Positions 45,606-56,336 are shown, counted from the stretch's first letter. The stretch: 64,000 bases of DNA from Thiocapsa imhoffii (GCF_016583985.1 NZ_NRSD01000012.1:1-64000); one strand, 5' to 3'. Program-made: numbers and translations. Notes: generated by a model not told the origin, from the sequence alone.

Positions 45606-46886
45606 TCAACGCGCCAGGTGACTGGCGACCCGCTGACGGAGACCAGGGTCGATCGGTTCGTTGATCAGCAGGGCGAAGGGAGCCCAGGAGCCGTCGCGCC
45701 GCACATAACCGGCGTAGGTGCTCACCCCCCGCAGGGTGCCTGTCTTGGCGCGGACCGCCGGGTCGTTCTTCTGTTCCGGCATCAGATCGCGATAAGGCGT
45801 AAAGGCATCGAGCAGTTGCACCAGTTGCCGGGCGCTGAGGCGATTGGCCCGCGACAAGCCCGCGCCATCATCGATCACGGCATCACGCCAGCCGAAGCGC
45901 GCCCGGGCGAAATCCGTCATGGCGCGCCGCGCCGAGGCCATGCTGACCTGCCCCGTCCCGCGCGGACTCGCGAGGTGGAGGAAGAAGGCGTTGGCGATGA
46001 AATTGTTTGAATACTCGAGCATCGGGGCCGTCATCTCGGCGAGCGTGCGGCTGTTGGCATGGCGCAGCACCAGCTTGGCATTGCGCGGAACCGCGGCGAT
46101 TCGCTGTTGATCCGTCACCGGGATGCCGCCCTCGGCCAGCTTGGCGGCGAGCAACTCGCCGACGTATCCCACCGCCAGCTCGCGTTCGCGAAGATTGACT
46201 CGCTGCTTGCCGGCGGCACCCGCTAGTCCGAGGCGCCGGGCCGAGGCGGTCAGGGGCGTCTGGGGTTCGGCACTCGTGATGCGATCGCCCGTGCGGACCA
46301 GATTGACGGTGTTGAAGTTGACCGCCAGGGCGGTGACCGGCGCGTCATAGGGGTTGTCGCTCGCTGAGCGCCCGGCGATCTCCACATCGGGACTGAAGAA
46401 AGTGTCGTCGAGTCCGATGCCATTGACGCGCTTCAATCCCTGCGCGCGCAGGGCGCGCACCACCGTGTCGAGTTCTTCCGAAACCAGATAGGGGTCGGCA
46501 TACCCCTTCACCCAGAGCCAGCCCGCATCGTCGGTGTAGAACTCGGTCTCGAAGCGATGATGACGACCCCAGGTTTCGAGCGCGGCATAGGCGGTGAGGA
46601 TCTTCATGGTCGAGGCGGGGATGCGGAGCGTATCGGGACGCGTCGCGATCAGGTCACGCCCCTGCTCCTGCACCAACAGGCTTGACTGGGCCAGCCCTTG
46701 CGCCTGCGTTACCGGGTTGGCGAACGCCACTGGGACACCGCATAGGAACATCCCCACCAGCGCGCCGATCCGCAAGCGCCGCCAGCCCGGGTGCGCGCCC
46801 GGGCTGGCGGATGCTGGACGAGCTGAAAGGCCTCGCGCACGGGGCGCGGGAGGGGCCGATGCGAACAGAAGCCAATAGCGGATCAT
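45606..46886 (-). CDS. dacB: D-alanyl-D-alanine carboxypeptidase/endopeptidase (PBP4 type, S13)
   Basis: DacB hydrolyses peptidoglycan cross-links and D-Ala termini in the periplasm. The penicillin-binding motifs are SxxK (ASTMK), SxN (YSNN) and KTG (KTGTL), in the order of family S13, with the extra domain between SxxK and SxN. ATG 46886 gives 426 residues, but the sequence before the signal peptide (RIGALVGMFLCGVPVAFA) contains a 13-bp hairpin and is Pro/Ala/Arg-rich, so the true start may be the TTG or ATG near 46754-46778. Shorter starts would put the hairpin in the leader RNA. Confidence 0.88.
   Translation of the reverse strand: MIRYWLLFASAPPAPRARGLSARPASASPGAHPGWRRLRIGALVGMFLCGVPVAFANPVTQAQGLAQSSLLVQEQGRDLIATRPDTLRIPASTMKILTAYAALETWGRHHRFETEFYTDDAGWLWVKGYADPYLVSEELDTVVRALRAQGLKRVNGIGLDDTFFSPDVEIAGRSASDNPYDAPVTALAVNFNTVNLVRTGDRITSAEPQTPLTASARRLGLAGAAGKQRVNLRERELAVGYVGELLAAKLAEGGIPVTDQQRIAAVPRNAKLVLRHANSRTLAEMTAPMLEYSNNFIANAFFLHLASPRGTGQVSMASARRAMTDFARARFGWRDAVIDDGAGLSRANRLSARQLVQLLDAFTPYRDLMPEQKNDPAVRAKTGTLRGVSTYAGYVRRDGSWAPFALLINEPIDPGLRQRVASHLAR
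46779..46810. other. 13-bp inverted repeat at the 5' end of dacB
   Basis: CCGCCAGCCCGGG (46779-46791) pairs perfectly with CCCGGGCTGGCGG (46798-46810) around six bases. It lies just upstream of the signal-peptide codons of dacB. It may be a leader hairpin or a terminator of the upstream bioD transcript. Confidence 0.6.
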
Positions 46887-47008
46887 GCGGAATCCCGAGA
46901 CTGAATGGGTTTGAGGGTTGATGGGCCGTGAGCGCGCGCGCGACGCGCCCGATCCTGTCACCAGCGCGGGCGGGCTCGTGGCGGCTAAGCATAGCCGAGA
47001 ATTCCGCG

Positions 47009-47761
47009 CTACGCGTCGCGGGTTCGCGACCGTGCCTGCGTCGAGGCCAGGCGGACACTATGACGGGGATGCAGGTCGATCAATTCGGGATGGAGGTAGC
47101 CGGCCACTTCCCGCGGTTCGGGGCGCTCGAGCCAAGGCACCACACCCAGGCACGGCGCCTCGATCAAGGCGGCCAGGGTCGCGAGATTCGCCTCTTGCTC
47201 GAGCATGTTCGGATCGACCTGATTGGCGATCCACCCCGCGAGCACCCCGTCAGAGGCGCGAATGCTCTCGACGGTGAGCAAGGCGTGATTCAGACACCCG
47301 AGTTTCAGGCCAACCACCAGCACCACGGGCAGACCCAGTGCCTTGGGGACGTCGCTCAGAAAGAGCTCGGGGCCGAGCGGGACCCGCCAGCCCCCGACAC
47401 CCTCGACGAGCACCTGGTCGGCCGCGGCCGCGAGCGTGCGGAACGCCTGCTCGATGACGGGCAAACTGATGATGACCCCGACCTGACCCGCGGCCAGGTG
47501 TGGTGCGATCGGTGGTTCGAAGGCGTAGGGATTCACGATGCCGTAGGGTGCTTGGGAACTGCCCTGTGCCTGCAGCGCCAGGGCATCGTCATTGCGCAGG
47601 CCAGCGGGTCCAGGGGTGCAGCCAGAGGCAACGGGTTTCATGCCCAGGACCCGCTCGACACGCGTCCGCCAGGCCGCCATGAGGCCGAGGGTGATCGCGG
47701 TCTTGCCACAACCGGTATCGGTACCCGTGATGAACATACCCTGCATTGCGGTCGTGCTCAT
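47009..47761 (-). CDS. bioD: Dethiobiotin synthetase
   Basis: BioD closes the ureido ring of dethiobiotin using CO2 and ATP. From ATG 47761 the 250-residue protein has the P-loop GTDTGCGKTA at about residue 12, followed by GMKPVASG and EGVGGWRVPL, all diagnostic. It begins four bases after the bioC stop. The frame is open far upstream across bioC, without conserved sequence. It is the last gene of the bioF-bioH-bioC-bioD run. Confidence 0.95.
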   Translation of the reverse strand: MSTTAMQGMFITGTDTGCGKTAITLGLMAAWRTRVERVLGMKPVASGCTPGPAGLRNDDALALQAQGSSQAPYGIVNPYAFEPPIAPHLAAGQVGVIISLPVIEQAFRTLAAAADQVLVEGVGGWRVPLGPELFLSDVPKALGLPVVLVVGLKLGCLNHALLTVESIRASDGVLAGWIANQVDPNMLEQEANLATLAALIEAPCLGVVPWLERPEPREVAGYLHPELIDLHPRHSVRLASTQARSRTRDA

Positions 47762-47765
47762 AGTG

Positions 47766-48653
47766 TCAGTTTGAACGGGTGGCCGTGTCATGCGAGTCCG
47801 CTCGCGCACGGCGTTGAATGCTGGCGATGGGTACAGCGATGCCACCGAGAGCGGGTTTCTGCTCAGGCGCCCAGGCATGGCCGTAGAGGATTTCATAACG
47901 CGCCGGCAGGCGACCCTCCTGGCGATATCGCTCGTAGGCGTGACTGAGCGCTGCGAGGCGAGCCCGCCCCGTGAGTCCGCGCGGTCGATCCGCGGCGGCA
48001 TTAGCGGCGCCCAAGACCTTCAGGTCCCCCATCAGGTCGCGCAGCCCTGCGTAGGTCAGGGTGAGATGTTCGGCGTCCATGACCGGATCGGCAAAGCGCG
48101 CGCGCACCAAGGCGTCACCGATGTCATGCATGTCGAGGAACGAGAGCACATGCGTGGCCGTGTCGACGCTCGCCCAGGCCTGGCGCAACTCCTTGAGCGT
48201 ATCTGGTCCGAAGGTGGTGAACATCAGCAGTCCCCCGGGGCGCAGCACCCGGAGACACTCGCTGAAGGTGCGGTCGAGCTCATTACACCACTGCAAGGTG
48301 GCATTGGACACGATGAGATCCACCGCACCGTCGGCCAGGGGGAGTGATTCCGCATCGGCGCACACGCACGATGGGCGCCGCCACCAGCGACCGCGGCGTC
48401 TGGCCTGCCGCAGCATGGCGTGCGCGAAGTCCAGCGCAATGATGTTCGACTTCGGGTAACGCTGTTGCAGGGCCGCGATCGCATAGCCGGTGCCGGCCCC
48501 CAGATCCAATATCCGTCGCGGTGACAGGCGCACATAATCGAGCCGCGCGAGCAGGCGGTCGGCCATCTCGCGTTGGAGTACCGCGACACTGTCGTAGCGT
48601 TCGGCCGAGCGCTCGAAATTGCGCCGAGCATGCCGTTTGTCGATGGTGTTCAT
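47766..48653 (-). CDS. bioC: Malonyl-ACP O-methyltransferase
   Basis: BioC methylates malonyl-ACP so that the fatty acid machinery can build the pimeloyl chain. The 295-residue SAM-dependent methyltransferase has motif I ILDLGAGTGYAI, and the BioC-typical N-terminus RRNFERSAERYDSVAVLQ. The region LMFTTFGPDTLKELRQAW is also family-specific. It overlaps bioH by four bases (ATGA), so the two opposing functions, methylation and demethylation of the carrier ester, are made together. Confidence 0.95.
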   Translation of the reverse strand: MNTIDKRHARRNFERSAERYDSVAVLQREMADRLLARLDYVRLSPRRILDLGAGTGYAIAALQQRYPKSNIIALDFAHAMLRQARRRGRWWRRPSCVCADAESLPLADGAVDLIVSNATLQWCNELDRTFSECLRVLRPGGLLMFTTFGPDTLKELRQAWASVDTATHVLSFLDMHDIGDALVRARFADPVMDAEHLTLTYAGLRDLMGDLKVLGAANAAADRPRGLTGRARLAALSHAYERYRQEGRLPARYEILYGHAWAPEQKPALGGIAVPIASIQRRARADSHDTATRSN

Positions 48654-49492
48654 TCGCCGGTTTGCTGCGTTGGCATGGGTTTGGTCTGATGTGCGATCCG
48701 ACTCATAAAGGTGCCGAGTTGCCGTGCCGTCTCCTCGGGATGCGAGAGATGGGGCGCATGAGCCGCGCCGGGGATGAGGGCGCTGGTCGTTCCTGGCATC
48801 AGCGATGCGACGCGTTCGGCCACGACGGACGGAACCAGGGTGTCATGGGTGCCGAACAACCAGAGGGACGGGCAGCGGATGTCGGGAAGACGACCGCGCA
48901 GATCCTCCTCGCGCAGCAGATCCAAACCCAGCGAGAGGGCGCGTTCGTCGGGCTGGGGCCACGCGGCCACCTCACGGCGCAGGGCTCGCAGCGTCTCGCG
49001 CTCGGCCGCGCCGCCACGCAACTGCAGGGCGAGGAAGCGGGCGATGGTCGTGGTGGGATCCGTGCGCAGGCTGGTGTGGAAGTGGGCGAGCGTCTCACTC
49101 GGCATCGCGGGTGTCCAGTCGACGGCACGGGTGAAGCGCGGGGTCGCGCCGAGCAGGATGAGTCCCTCGAGACGGGCCGGGGCACGCAGCGCGGCACACA
49201 AGGCGACCAGTCCGCCGAGCGACCAACCCAGCCAGAGCGCGGTCGCGGGCGCCGCATCGAGACAGGCATCGGCCCAGGCCGTCAGATCCCGATGCTGGGG
49301 GGCGAAGGGGTGGGTACCGTGTCCAGGTAAATCGAGCGAATGGATGCGCGCATGGGGGGCAAGCAACGCGGCGAGCGGATCCCAGACCGCCGCATTCATG
49401 CCCCAACCATGCAAGAGGACGAGGTCGAGTGGGTCGCCGGCCGGCGCGGATCGCGGCGGCATGGCGGCATCGTGCGGGGGCATGGAGGTCAT
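48650..49492 (-). CDS. bioH: Pimeloyl-ACP methyl ester carboxylesterase
   Basis: BioH removes the methyl ester from pimeloyl-ACP. The 280-residue alpha/beta hydrolase has the nucleophile motif [10 protein letters not shown], the catalytic Asp in FGTHDTLVP, and the His in [26 protein letters not shown] forms the oxyanion side. The start has alternatives (ATG 49462), but overlap by four bases with bioF supports 49492. It lies between bioF and bioC. Confidence 0.93.
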   Translation of the reverse strand: MTSMPPHDAAMPPRSAPAGDPLDLVLLHGWGMNAAVWDPLAALLAPHARIHSLDLPGHGTHPFAPQHRDLTAWADACLDAAPATALWLGWSLGGLVALCAALRAPARLEGLILLGATPRFTRAVDWTPAMPSETLAHFHTSLRTDPTTTIARFLALQLRGGAAERETLRALRREVAAWPQPDERALSLGLDLLREEDLRGRLPDIRCPSLWLFGTHDTLVPSVVAERVASLMPGTTSALIPGAAHAPHLSHPEETARQLGTFMSRIAHQTKPMPTQQTGE

Positions 49493-50712
49493 GGATGTGC
49501 GGCCATGGCGGCTGAGTCTGTCGTGCTGGAGGGGGCCGGTGGTGACGGCTCGAGGGGCAACTCAGAGAGCGCCTCCAGCAAGCGATCGACCATGGCCTCG
49601 GTATGCGCCGCCGACAAGCAGATGCGCAACCGAGCCTTGCCCGCGGGGACCGTCGGAGGACGGATCGCGGTGACCAGGATCCCTCGCGTTTCCAGTTCCG
49701 CGGCCCATCGCAGGGCCTGTTCGCTGCTGCCCGCGATCAGGGGTTGAATCGCAGTCGGGGAATCGGACAACGGCAACCCGAGCTGGTTCGCCCCGCTGCG
49801 TAAGCGCTTGATCAGGATCTGCAGATGGGTCCGGCGCCAGCCCTCTCGCCGCGCGATCGCAAGACTCACGCGCGTGGCCTCGGCTAGGGCTGGTGGCATG
49901 GCCGTGGTGTAGATGTAACTGCGGGCGCGTTGGATCAGGGTCTCGATCAGCGTCTCGGAGCCCGCGACGAAGGCACCACAGGTCCCGAATGCCTTGCCGA
50001 GAGTGCCCATCAGCAGGGGAACCCGCTCGGCGTCGAGACCATAGTGCGCGAGGGTGCCCCGACCCTCTTCACCAAGCACTCCCAGTCCATGAGCGTCATC
50101 CACCAACAGCCAAGCTCCCGCGCGCTCGGCGAGTGCGGCGAGCTCGGGAAGTGGTGCGAGATCGCCATCCATGCTGAACACCCCGTCGGTGGCGATCAGG
50201 GTCGCGGTCTGGTCTGCGAGCTGGCGGGCGAGTGCACCCGCGTCGGCATGCGGATAACGGCGCAGCCTCCCGCGCGCGAGGACGGCGGCATCGAGTAGCG
50301 AGGCATGATTGAGACGGTCCTGCCAAATCGTGTCATCGCGGCCGCACAGGGTCGCGATAACCCCCAGATTGGCCATGTAGCCGGTAGAGAAGAGCAGCGC
50401 CCGGTCCCGCCCAGTGAACCCTGCCAGTTCCTCCTCGAGTGCGGCGTGGGCGGCACTGTGACCGGTGACCAGATGCGCCGCGCCGCTGCCGACGCCCCAG
50501 CGGGTCGCCCCGTCGCGTAAGGCCGCGACCACCTCGGGGTGGTTGGCGAGACCGAGGTAATCGTTGCTGCAAAAGCTCAGGAGCGCGCGCCCGTCGAGGC
50601 GCACGCACGGCTGTTGCGGCGTCTCCAGGACCCGTCGACGGCGTTCGGCGTGCCGTCGCCGCAGCCGCGCGAGCGCGGCCTCGAGCTCAGCGATGCGTGG
50701 CTTTGCCGGCAT
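49489..50712 (-). CDS. bioF: 8-amino-7-oxononanoate synthase
   Basis: BioF condenses pimeloyl-ACP with alanine using PLP. The 407-residue alpha-oxoamine synthase shows [14 protein letters not shown], the PLP-lysine motif MGTLGKAFG, and [16 protein letters not shown]. The N-terminus overlaps the SDR gene upstream by 26 bases. No bioA or bioB is in this window; they must be elsewhere in the genome if the pathway is complete. Confidence 0.96.
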   Translation of the reverse strand: MPAKPRIAELEAALARLRRRHAERRRRVLETPQQPCVRLDGRALLSFCSNDYLGLANHPEVVAALRDGATRWGVGSGAAHLVTGHSAAHAALEEELAGFTGRDRALLFSTGYMANLGVIATLCGRDDTIWQDRLNHASLLDAAVLARGRLRRYPHADAGALARQLADQTATLIATDGVFSMDGDLAPLPELAALAERAGAWLLVDDAHGLGVLGEEGRGTLAHYGLDAERVPLLMGTLGKAFGTCGAFVAGSETLIETLIQRARSYIYTTAMPPALAEATRVSLAIARREGWRRTHLQILIKRLRSGANQLGLPLSDSPTAIQPLIAGSSEQALRWAAELETRGILVTAIRPPTVPAGKARLRICLSAAHTEAMVDRLLEALSELPLEPSPPAPSSTTDSAAMAAHP

Positions 50713-51442
50713 CCAGGGACGCTCCCGTCGTACCGCGTCCTGCCGGGCCGAGCAGGCGCAGATAGGCCCCGGTGACCGTTGCGGGGTCGGGGTGCGTGCG
50801 TGGGTTCTCGCCCGGATACAGGCGCATGCGCAAGCGTGTGTTGAGAATCCCCGGGTCCAGACTATTGACCCGGATCGATCCCGACTCCCGGGTTTCGGCC
50901 GCCAGCACCTGCATCAACCCTTCGATGCCAAATTTCGCCGCGGCGAAGGCCCCCCAATAAGCGAGGCCCTGACGGCCGACGCGATCGGAGGTGAAGACGA
51001 CGGAGGCGTCGGGCGCGGCGCGCAAGAGCGGCAGACAGGCCTGGGTGAGCATGAAGGGTGCGGTCAGGTTGATGCGGATGACACGCTCCCATTCGCTGGC
51101 GTCGTAATCGTCGATGCGGCTGAGAAAGGGGGCGAAGGCGGCGCAGTGTGCCAGCCCGTCGAGTCGTCCGAAGGTCTCGCCGAGCACGGCGGCCGCGCCC
51201 TGAAAATCCGCCTCGCTCGCATGCTCCAAACTCAAGGGCAGAATGGCGGGCTCGGGGCCACCGCTAGCCTTGATCTCGTCGTAGAGATCGCCGACGTCGG
51301 TCTCGCTGGGCTCGGAGAGCACCACGCTCGCGCCCGCGCGTGCGCAGGCTGAGGCCACGGCGCGCCCGACCCCCTCCGCCGCGCCCGTGATCAGGATCAC
51401 GCGTCCCTCTAGCGTGTCCTGGCCTGGTTGAGCTGTCTCCAT
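50687..51442 (-). CDS. YciK-like short-chain dehydrogenase with Phe in place of catalytic Tyr
   Basis: The 251-residue SDR has the cofactor motif TGAAEGVG, structural NLTAPFM and the active-site region [26 protein letters not shown]. In E. coli YciK the corresponding region is GRANWGAYAASK, so the catalytic Tyr of YxxxK is Phe here, a single-base difference (TTC for TAC). The Lys and Ser are kept. YciK homologues usually lie behind ubiG and a phosphatase gene (gph/mupP) in gammaproteobacteria; here a squalene-synthase-like gene takes the middle place. The C-terminus overlaps the bioF start by 26 bases. Confidence 0.85.
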   Translation of the reverse strand: METAQPGQDTLEGRVILITGAAEGVGRAVASACARAGASVVLSEPSETDVGDLYDEIKASGGPEPAILPLSLEHASEADFQGAAAVLGETFGRLDGLAHCAAFAPFLSRIDDYDASEWERVIRINLTAPFMLTQACLPLLRAAPDASVVFTSDRVGRQGLAYWGAFAAAKFGIEGLMQVLAAETRESGSIRVNSLDPGILNTRLRMRLYPGENPRTHPDPATVTGAYLRLLGPAGRGTTGASLDAGKATHR

Positions 51443-51533
51443 GTTCGTTTCCGCCTCTGCGTTGATTCGGTTGAGTTCGTGATCCTGAAAGCCGCGGATC
51501 AGTCGGTGCGCGCCCCACCGGTCTCTCCTGAGT

Positions 51534-52412
51534 TCATGCGATCGGTTGGGGCACGCGGGCCCGGCTCTCGCGCCAGGCGATCCAGAGCTTGCGCAGCGGG
51601 GTCAGCGCGATGCGCTGATCGGCCACCGCGAGTCCACTCGCCATCAACTCGGCCAGCAGTGTGTCGGCGAGCCGCACCCGGATGCGCAACGCGCTCGGCA
51701 GGCTCGCTAGGTCGGGGTCCAGGCGCTCCCGCTCCCGGTGACAGAGTGGCAGCAGCTCAGCGAGGACGGACGCGAGCGCGGCACCCGGGAGCGGCCCGGA
51801 TGGACTCCATTGCGCGATGCCCTGGCGCGCGAGGGCGTCTGCTGGCAGAACTCCCAGACGACCACGGCGCAGCAACCAGCCACTGTCACGGATCAAGGCG
51901 ACCAGTCCCCAATAGGCGCCCGCGCGCCGCGCCGCCGAGCGCTGCGCCGCCACATGCCCAGGGGTCTGGTGGAGCATCAACTCGGCGAGCGAACCGCAAT
52001 CCAATTCAGCGCGAGCCAGCACCTCCGCCTGATCGCGCGATTGGCGGTTGGCCAAAAGCGCCTCGACGGCCCATAGGATGTCGAGGAAGGGCTGCCGCGG
52101 CAAGTCCGCGCGGGTCATCGCGCGGCTCAGGGCCGGGGCGAGCGGATGCTGTCCCTGACGCGCGAAGATGCGTTCGAGCTCCCCTTGCCACCAGGCCAGC
52201 TTGCGTGCCGCAACTCCCGGATCGCTGACCTGTTCGAGCACCGATCGCACCAGATGCCGCCAGCCGCAGAGCGCCGCCAACGCATCCCGTTGCGCCACAT
52301 CGGCGAAGCGGATCGCGTAGTAGGTCGACGATCCGGGCGGGGTTGCCGGGTTCGGGAACCCCCAGGACGTCGTGGGTTGGTCCACGCCTAGGCGTCTGGA
52401 TCGCGTTTGCAC
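51534..52412 (-). CDS. Squalene/phytoene-synthase-like protein without Asp-rich motifs
   Basis: The 292-residue, all-helical protein follows the squalene/phytoene synthase family: [46 protein letters not shown] and [22 protein letters not shown] align with the synthase helices. However, the two substrate-binding DxxxD motifs are absent (RHLVR and [10 protein letters not shown] occupy their places), as in the NDUFAF6 branch of the family, so prenyl transfer is unlikely. The start ATG 52412 overlaps ubiG by 25 bases; a GTG at 52385 just after the ubiG stop is an alternative. Confidence 0.75.
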   Translation of the reverse strand: MQTRSRRLGVDQPTTSWGFPNPATPPGSSTYYAIRFADVAQRDALAALCGWRHLVRSVLEQVSDPGVAARKLAWWQGELERIFARQGQHPLAPALSRAMTRADLPRQPFLDILWAVEALLANRQSRDQAEVLARAELDCGSLAELMLHQTPGHVAAQRSAARRAGAYWGLVALIRDSGWLLRRGRLGVLPADALARQGIAQWSPSGPLPGAALASVLAELLPLCHRERERLDPDLASLPSALRIRVRLADTLLAELMASGLAVADQRIALTPLRKLWIAWRESRARVPQPIA

Positions 52413-53110
52413 GTCACGAGATAGTTGACGCTGAGGTCATTGGGGTCCAGATGATAGGTCTGGGTCAGGGGATTGTAGGTCATGCCGCTCATGTCGGTGA
52501 CACAGAGATCGGTCGGGCGAATCCAGGCATGGAGTTCGGCGGGGCGAATGAAGCGCGCATAATCGTGCGTGCCTTTTGGCAGCATATTCAAGAGGTATTC
52601 CGCGCCCAGGATCGCGAACAGATAGGCCTTAGGATTGCGATTCAGCGTTGAGAACACCACCGTGCCACCTGGACGCACGAGCCGTGCGCAGGCATCGACG
52701 ATGGAGGCAGGACTGGGGACGTGCTCGAGCATCTCCATGCAGGTGACCAAATCAAAGGACCCGGGCTGCTCGGCGGCTAGGACCTCGACCGGGACGAGCC
52801 GGTAGCTGACCTCGGCGCCACTTTCCAGGGTGTGCAGTTCGGCGATCCGCAGCGGCATTTCGCCCATGTCGATGCCGGTCACCGCGGCGCCTTGCAAGGC
52901 CATCGCCTCGGAGAGAATGCCGCCGCCGCAGCCGACATCCAGCACGGTCTTGCCGCTCAAGCCCCCAACGGCGCGCGCGATATAGTCCAGACGCAGCGGA
53001 TTGATGTCGTGCAGCGCCTTGAACTCACTGTGCGGATCCCACCAGCGCGAGGAGAGTTCCTCGAACTTGGAGATCTCAGCCTGATCCACGTTGTGGAGGG
53101 TTTCGGTCAT
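52388..53110 (-). CDS. ubiG: Bifunctional O-methyltransferase of ubiquinone synthesis
   Basis: UbiG performs both O-methylations in ubiquinone synthesis. From ATG 53110 the protein is 240 residues, equal to E. coli UbiG, and begins with the conserved [23 protein letters not shown]-binding motif I is [13 protein letters not shown], and [10 protein letters not shown] and [14 protein letters not shown] are family-specific. A longer GTG start at 53155 adds 15 non-conserved residues. It is the first gene of the leftward array that runs through the biotin genes. The gap to the divergent glyA (53111-53388) is 278 bases. Confidence 0.96.
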   Translation of the reverse strand: MTETLHNVDQAEISKFEELSSRWWDPHSEFKALHDINPLRLDYIARAVGGLSGKTVLDVGCGGGILSEAMALQGAAVTGIDMGEMPLRIAELHTLESGAEVSYRLVPVEVLAAEQPGSFDLVTCMEMLEHVPSPASIVDACARLVRPGGTVVFSTLNRNPKAYLFAILGAEYLLNMLPKGTHDYARFIRPAELHAWIRPTDLCVTDMSGMTYNPLTQTYHLDPNDLSVNYLVTCKRDPDA

Positions 53111-53388
53111 CGTCTGTGGCCCCGCGAAGTTGGTTTCCTGGTGGTGTGAGTCCACCGTCCTACCGACTCATGTCGGTCTGAGTGGGCCGCAATTCTACAC
53201 TGTCGCGCGGTTCGGAACGGTCGTGACCAGCGCGGCGAGAGGGCCGCATCCCCTCCTGTCGGGCGGCTGTTGACTTGCCTCCGGCGGAGGAGTCGCCACC
53301 ATCTCCCGCGAGCGGCTCGTGGTGATGGCGACGCGGGGCGGAAAAATCGATAAACTATGCGGCTTTGCGCTGCTTGGGGTACGCAACG

Positions 53389-54645
53389 ATGTTTGAGAAG
53401 ACGATGCTCATGAGTGACTATGATCCCGAGCTGTGGGATGCGATCCAGGCCGAGGAGCGCCGCCAGGAGGAACACGTCGAGCTCATTGCCTCGGAGAATT
53501 ATGCCAGTCCGCGCGTGATGGCCGCGCAAGGCAGCGTGCTGACCAATAAATACGCCGAGGGATACCCCGGCAAGCGCTATTACGGCGGCTGCGAGCATGT
53601 CGATGTGGCCGAGGAACTCGCGATCGCACGCGCCAAGCAATTGTTTGGTGCCGATTACGCCAATGTGCAGCCACACTCGGGTTCGCAAGCCAATGCGGCG
53701 GTTTTCATGGCCCTGTGCGAACCCGGCGACACGGTGCTTGGGATGAGCCTGGCCCATGGTGGTCATCTGACGCATGGAGCCAAGCCGAACTTCTCGGGAA
53801 AACTCTACAACGCGGTGCAGTACGGACTCGATCCGGCGACCGGTGAAATCGACTACGATGAGGTCGAGCGGCTGGCGCGCGAACACCGTCCGCGCTTGGT
53901 GATCGCCGGCTTCTCGGCCTACTCCCGGATCGTCGACTGGGCCCGGTTCCGCGCCATCGCCGATGCCGTTGGGGCCTATTTATTAGTCGACATGGCGCAT
54001 GTGGCCGGGCTGGTAGCCGCCGGCGTCTACCCCAGTCCGGTGCGGATCGCCGACGTGACCACGACGACCACGCACAAGACCCTCCGGGGGCCGCGTGGAG
54101 GGCTCATTCTTGCGAAGTCGAACCCGGCGATCGAGAAAAAACTCAATTCGCTGGTCTTCCCCGGAACCCAGGGTGGGCCGCTCATGCATGTGATCGCCGC
54201 CAAGGCGGTGGCCTTCAAGGAGGCGCTGGAGCCGAGCTTCACAACGTATCAACAACAGGTCCTGCTCAATGCGCAGACGATGGCCGAGGTCTTTCTGGCC
54301 CGCGGTTATGAGGTGGTCTCCGGCGGAACCAACGATCATCTCTTCCTGGTCAGCTTCATCTCGCAGGGCCTGACCGGCAAGGAGGTCGATGCCTGGTTGG
54401 GTGCCGCCAACATTACCGTCAACAAGAACGCCGTGCCCAATGATCCGCAATCGCCCTTTGTCACCAGTGGCATTCGCATCGGCACCCCGGCCATCACCAC
54501 CCGTGGTTTCGACACCGATGACGCCCGCGCACTGGCCGGTTGGATGTGCGATCTGATCGATGCCCGAGGCGAGCCGGCGGTCAGCGCCGCGGTCAAGGCT
54601 AAGGTGCTGGAGCTGTGCCAGCGCCATCCTGTTTACGAGCGTTGA
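53389..54645 (+). CDS. glyA: Serine hydroxymethyltransferase
   Basis: GlyA interconverts serine and glycine with tetrahydrofolate, supplying one-carbon units. The 418-residue PLP enzyme has [18 protein letters not shown] near the N-terminus, the PLP lysine in [14 protein letters not shown] and [13 protein letters not shown] 53389 aligns with the E. coli start; ATGs at 53404 and 53410 are alternatives. The nrdR start follows the stop codon without any gap, which is the usual glyA-nrdR-rib arrangement. Confidence 0.97.
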   Translation: MFEKTMLMSDYDPELWDAIQAEERRQEEHVELIASENYASPRVMAAQGSVLTNKYAEGYPGKRYYGGCEHVDVAEELAIARAKQLFGADYANVQPHSGSQANAAVFMALCEPGDTVLGMSLAHGGHLTHGAKPNFSGKLYNAVQYGLDPATGEIDYDEVERLAREHRPRLVIAGFSAYSRIVDWARFRAIADAVGAYLLVDMAHVAGLVAAGVYPSPVRIADVTTTTTHKTLRGPRGGLILAKSNPAIEKKLNSLVFPGTQGGPLMHVIAAKAVAFKEALEPSFTTYQQQVLLNAQTMAEVFLARGYEVVSGGTNDHLFLVSFISQGLTGKEVDAWLGAANITVNKNAVPNDPQSPFVTSGIRIGTPAITTRGFDTDDARALAGWMCDLIDARGEPAVSAAVKAKVLELCQRHPVYER

Positions 54646-55158
54646 ATGCGTTGCCCTTTCTGCGGCGCGCAGGACACCAAGGTCGTGGACTCACGCCTCT
54701 CCAGTGAGGGGGACCAAGTGCGGCGACGGCGCAAATGTGTCGTCTGCCACGAGCGTTTCACGACCTTCGAAACGGCGGAACTGACGCTGCCGCGGGTCGT
54801 GAAGCGCGACGGCACCCGCGCGCCCTTCGATGGACATAAGTTGCGCTCCGGCATGATGCGGGCACTCGAAAAGCGTCCGGTGAGTACCGATCAAATCGAC
54901 GATGCCGTGGGGCGGATCCAGCGCCGGCTGCTCGCGAGTGGCGAGAATGAGGTGGCGGCGCGCCGCATCGGTGAGCTGGTCATGGAGGAGTTGCGGCTGC
55001 TCGATCAGGTCGCCTATGTCCGTTTCGCCTCGGTTTACCGCAAGTTCGAGGATGTCGCCGCCTTTCGCGAGGAAATCGAGCGGTTGGAGCGACAACCGAG
55101 TCCCGAGGCGACGCGCCAGCAATTGGATCTGTTACCACCACTGGAGCCGAAATCTTGA
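54646..55158 (+). CDS. nrdR: Transcriptional repressor NrdR
   Basis: NrdR represses ribonucleotide reductase genes when ATP or dATP binds its cone domain. The 170-residue protein has the zinc ribbon MRCPFCG and [12 protein letters not shown] with DSR and RRRR in between, and an ATP-cone from about residue 47 ([12 protein letters not shown]...). Length and motifs are typical. Its stop overlaps the ribD start as TTGA. Confidence 0.97.
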   Translation: MRCPFCGAQDTKVVDSRLSSEGDQVRRRRKCVVCHERFTTFETAELTLPRVVKRDGTRAPFDGHKLRSGMMRALEKRPVSTDQIDDAVGRIQRRLLASGENEVAARRIGELVMEELRLLDQVAYVRFASVYRKFEDVAAFREEIERLERQPSPEATRQQLDLLPPLEPKS

Positions 55159-56336
55159 GTGCCGAGGTCGCACTCGAGCCCGACGGGACCCGTGCGGCGG
55201 TGGCCGACCGTCGCTTCATGGCGCGTGCCATCACCCTGGCCGAGCGCGGTCGCTACACGACCGATCCGAATCCTCGGGTCGGCTGCGTGCTGGTGCGCCA
55301 GGGTCACATCGTCGGTGAGGGCTGGCATGTGCGAGCCGGCGAACCACACGCCGAACGTTATGCCTTGAGTGCGGCGGGCGAACGGGCACGGGGCGCGACC
55401 GCTTACGTCACGCTTGAACCCTGCTGTCATCAGGGGCGTACGCCACCCTGCACCGATGGCTTGCTGGAGGCTGGGGTCAGCCGCGTGGTCTGTGCCATGG
55501 TGGACCCGCACCCGCTGGTTTCCGGCCGTGGTCTGCGTCTCCTCGACGCGGCCGGCGTGCGGGTCGAGACCGGCTTGCTCGATGCTGCGGCACGGGCGCT
55601 CAACCCGGGCTTCATCACGCGGATGGAGCAGGGCCGCCCCTATGTCCGCTGCAAATTGGCCGCGAGTCTCGACGGCCGGACGGCGATGGCCAATGGAGAG
55701 AGCCGCTGGATCACCGGCGCGGCCGCGCGCCGGGATGTGCAGCGTCTGCGCGCGGGCAGTTCCGCGATCCTCACGGGGATCGGGACCCTCTTGCAGGATG
55801 ATCCCAGTCTGAATGTCCGCTTGAGCGCAGCGGAGCTCCCGGGCATGAATCCCGACGAGGCCGTGCGCCAACCCTTGCGTGTGGTCCTGGACAGTCACTG
55901 GCGCACCCCGGCGCGGGCGCGCATGCTCGCACTACCCGGCGATTGCTTGATCGTCGGAACCCTTGATGCCCCGTCGCGCATGGCGGGCTTGCGGGCGGCC
56001 GGAGCTGACGTCTATCGTTGCGCGGCGCAAGATGGACGGGTCGATCTGCGAGCGTTGCTACACGAACTGGCACGGCGCGAGATCAACGAAGTGCTCCTGG
56101 AGGCGGGGCCGACCTTGGCCGGGGCCGCGGTCGCGGCCGGTCTCGTCGATGAGATCATCCTGTATCTGGCCCCGCACCTCATGGGGGATTCGGGGCGCGG
56201 ACTCTTCCATCTGCCTGGGATCACGCGGATCGGACAACGTCTCCCCCTCGCGATCCACGATGTGCGGGCGGTTGGCGAGGATTTGCGTATCACGCTGCTG
56301 CCGGAAGGCCGTGCGGCCCGAGCGCCCCTGCCGTGA
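55155..56336 (+). CDS. ribD: Bifunctional diaminohydroxyphosphoribosylaminopyrimidine deaminase / uracil reductase
   Basis: RibD carries out the deamination and side-chain reduction steps of riboflavin synthesis. The 393-residue protein has the zinc-binding deaminase motifs [10 protein letters not shown] and [13 protein letters not shown] (about residues 60-105), and a reductase domain from about residue 150 ([17 protein letters not shown]). The start is a TTG at 55155 that overlaps nrdR by four bases; the next in-frame ATG at 55218 would remove part of the first helix. It begins the rib operon ribD-ribE-ribBX-ribH. Confidence 0.94.
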   Translation: MSAEVALEPDGTRAAVADRRFMARAITLAERGRYTTDPNPRVGCVLVRQGHIVGEGWHVRAGEPHAERYALSAAGERARGATAYVTLEPCCHQGRTPPCTDGLLEAGVSRVVCAMVDPHPLVSGRGLRLLDAAGVRVETGLLDAAARALNPGFITRMEQGRPYVRCKLAASLDGRTAMANGESRWITGAAARRDVQRLRAGSSAILTGIGTLLQDDPSLNVRLSAAELPGMNPDEAVRQPLRVVLDSHWRTPARARMLALPGDCLIVGTLDAPSRMAGLRAAGADVYRCAAQDGRVDLRALLHELARREINEVLLEAGPTLAGAAVAAGLVDEIILYLAPHLMGDSGRGLFHLPGITRIGQRLPLAIHDVRAVGEDLRITLLPEGRAARAPLP

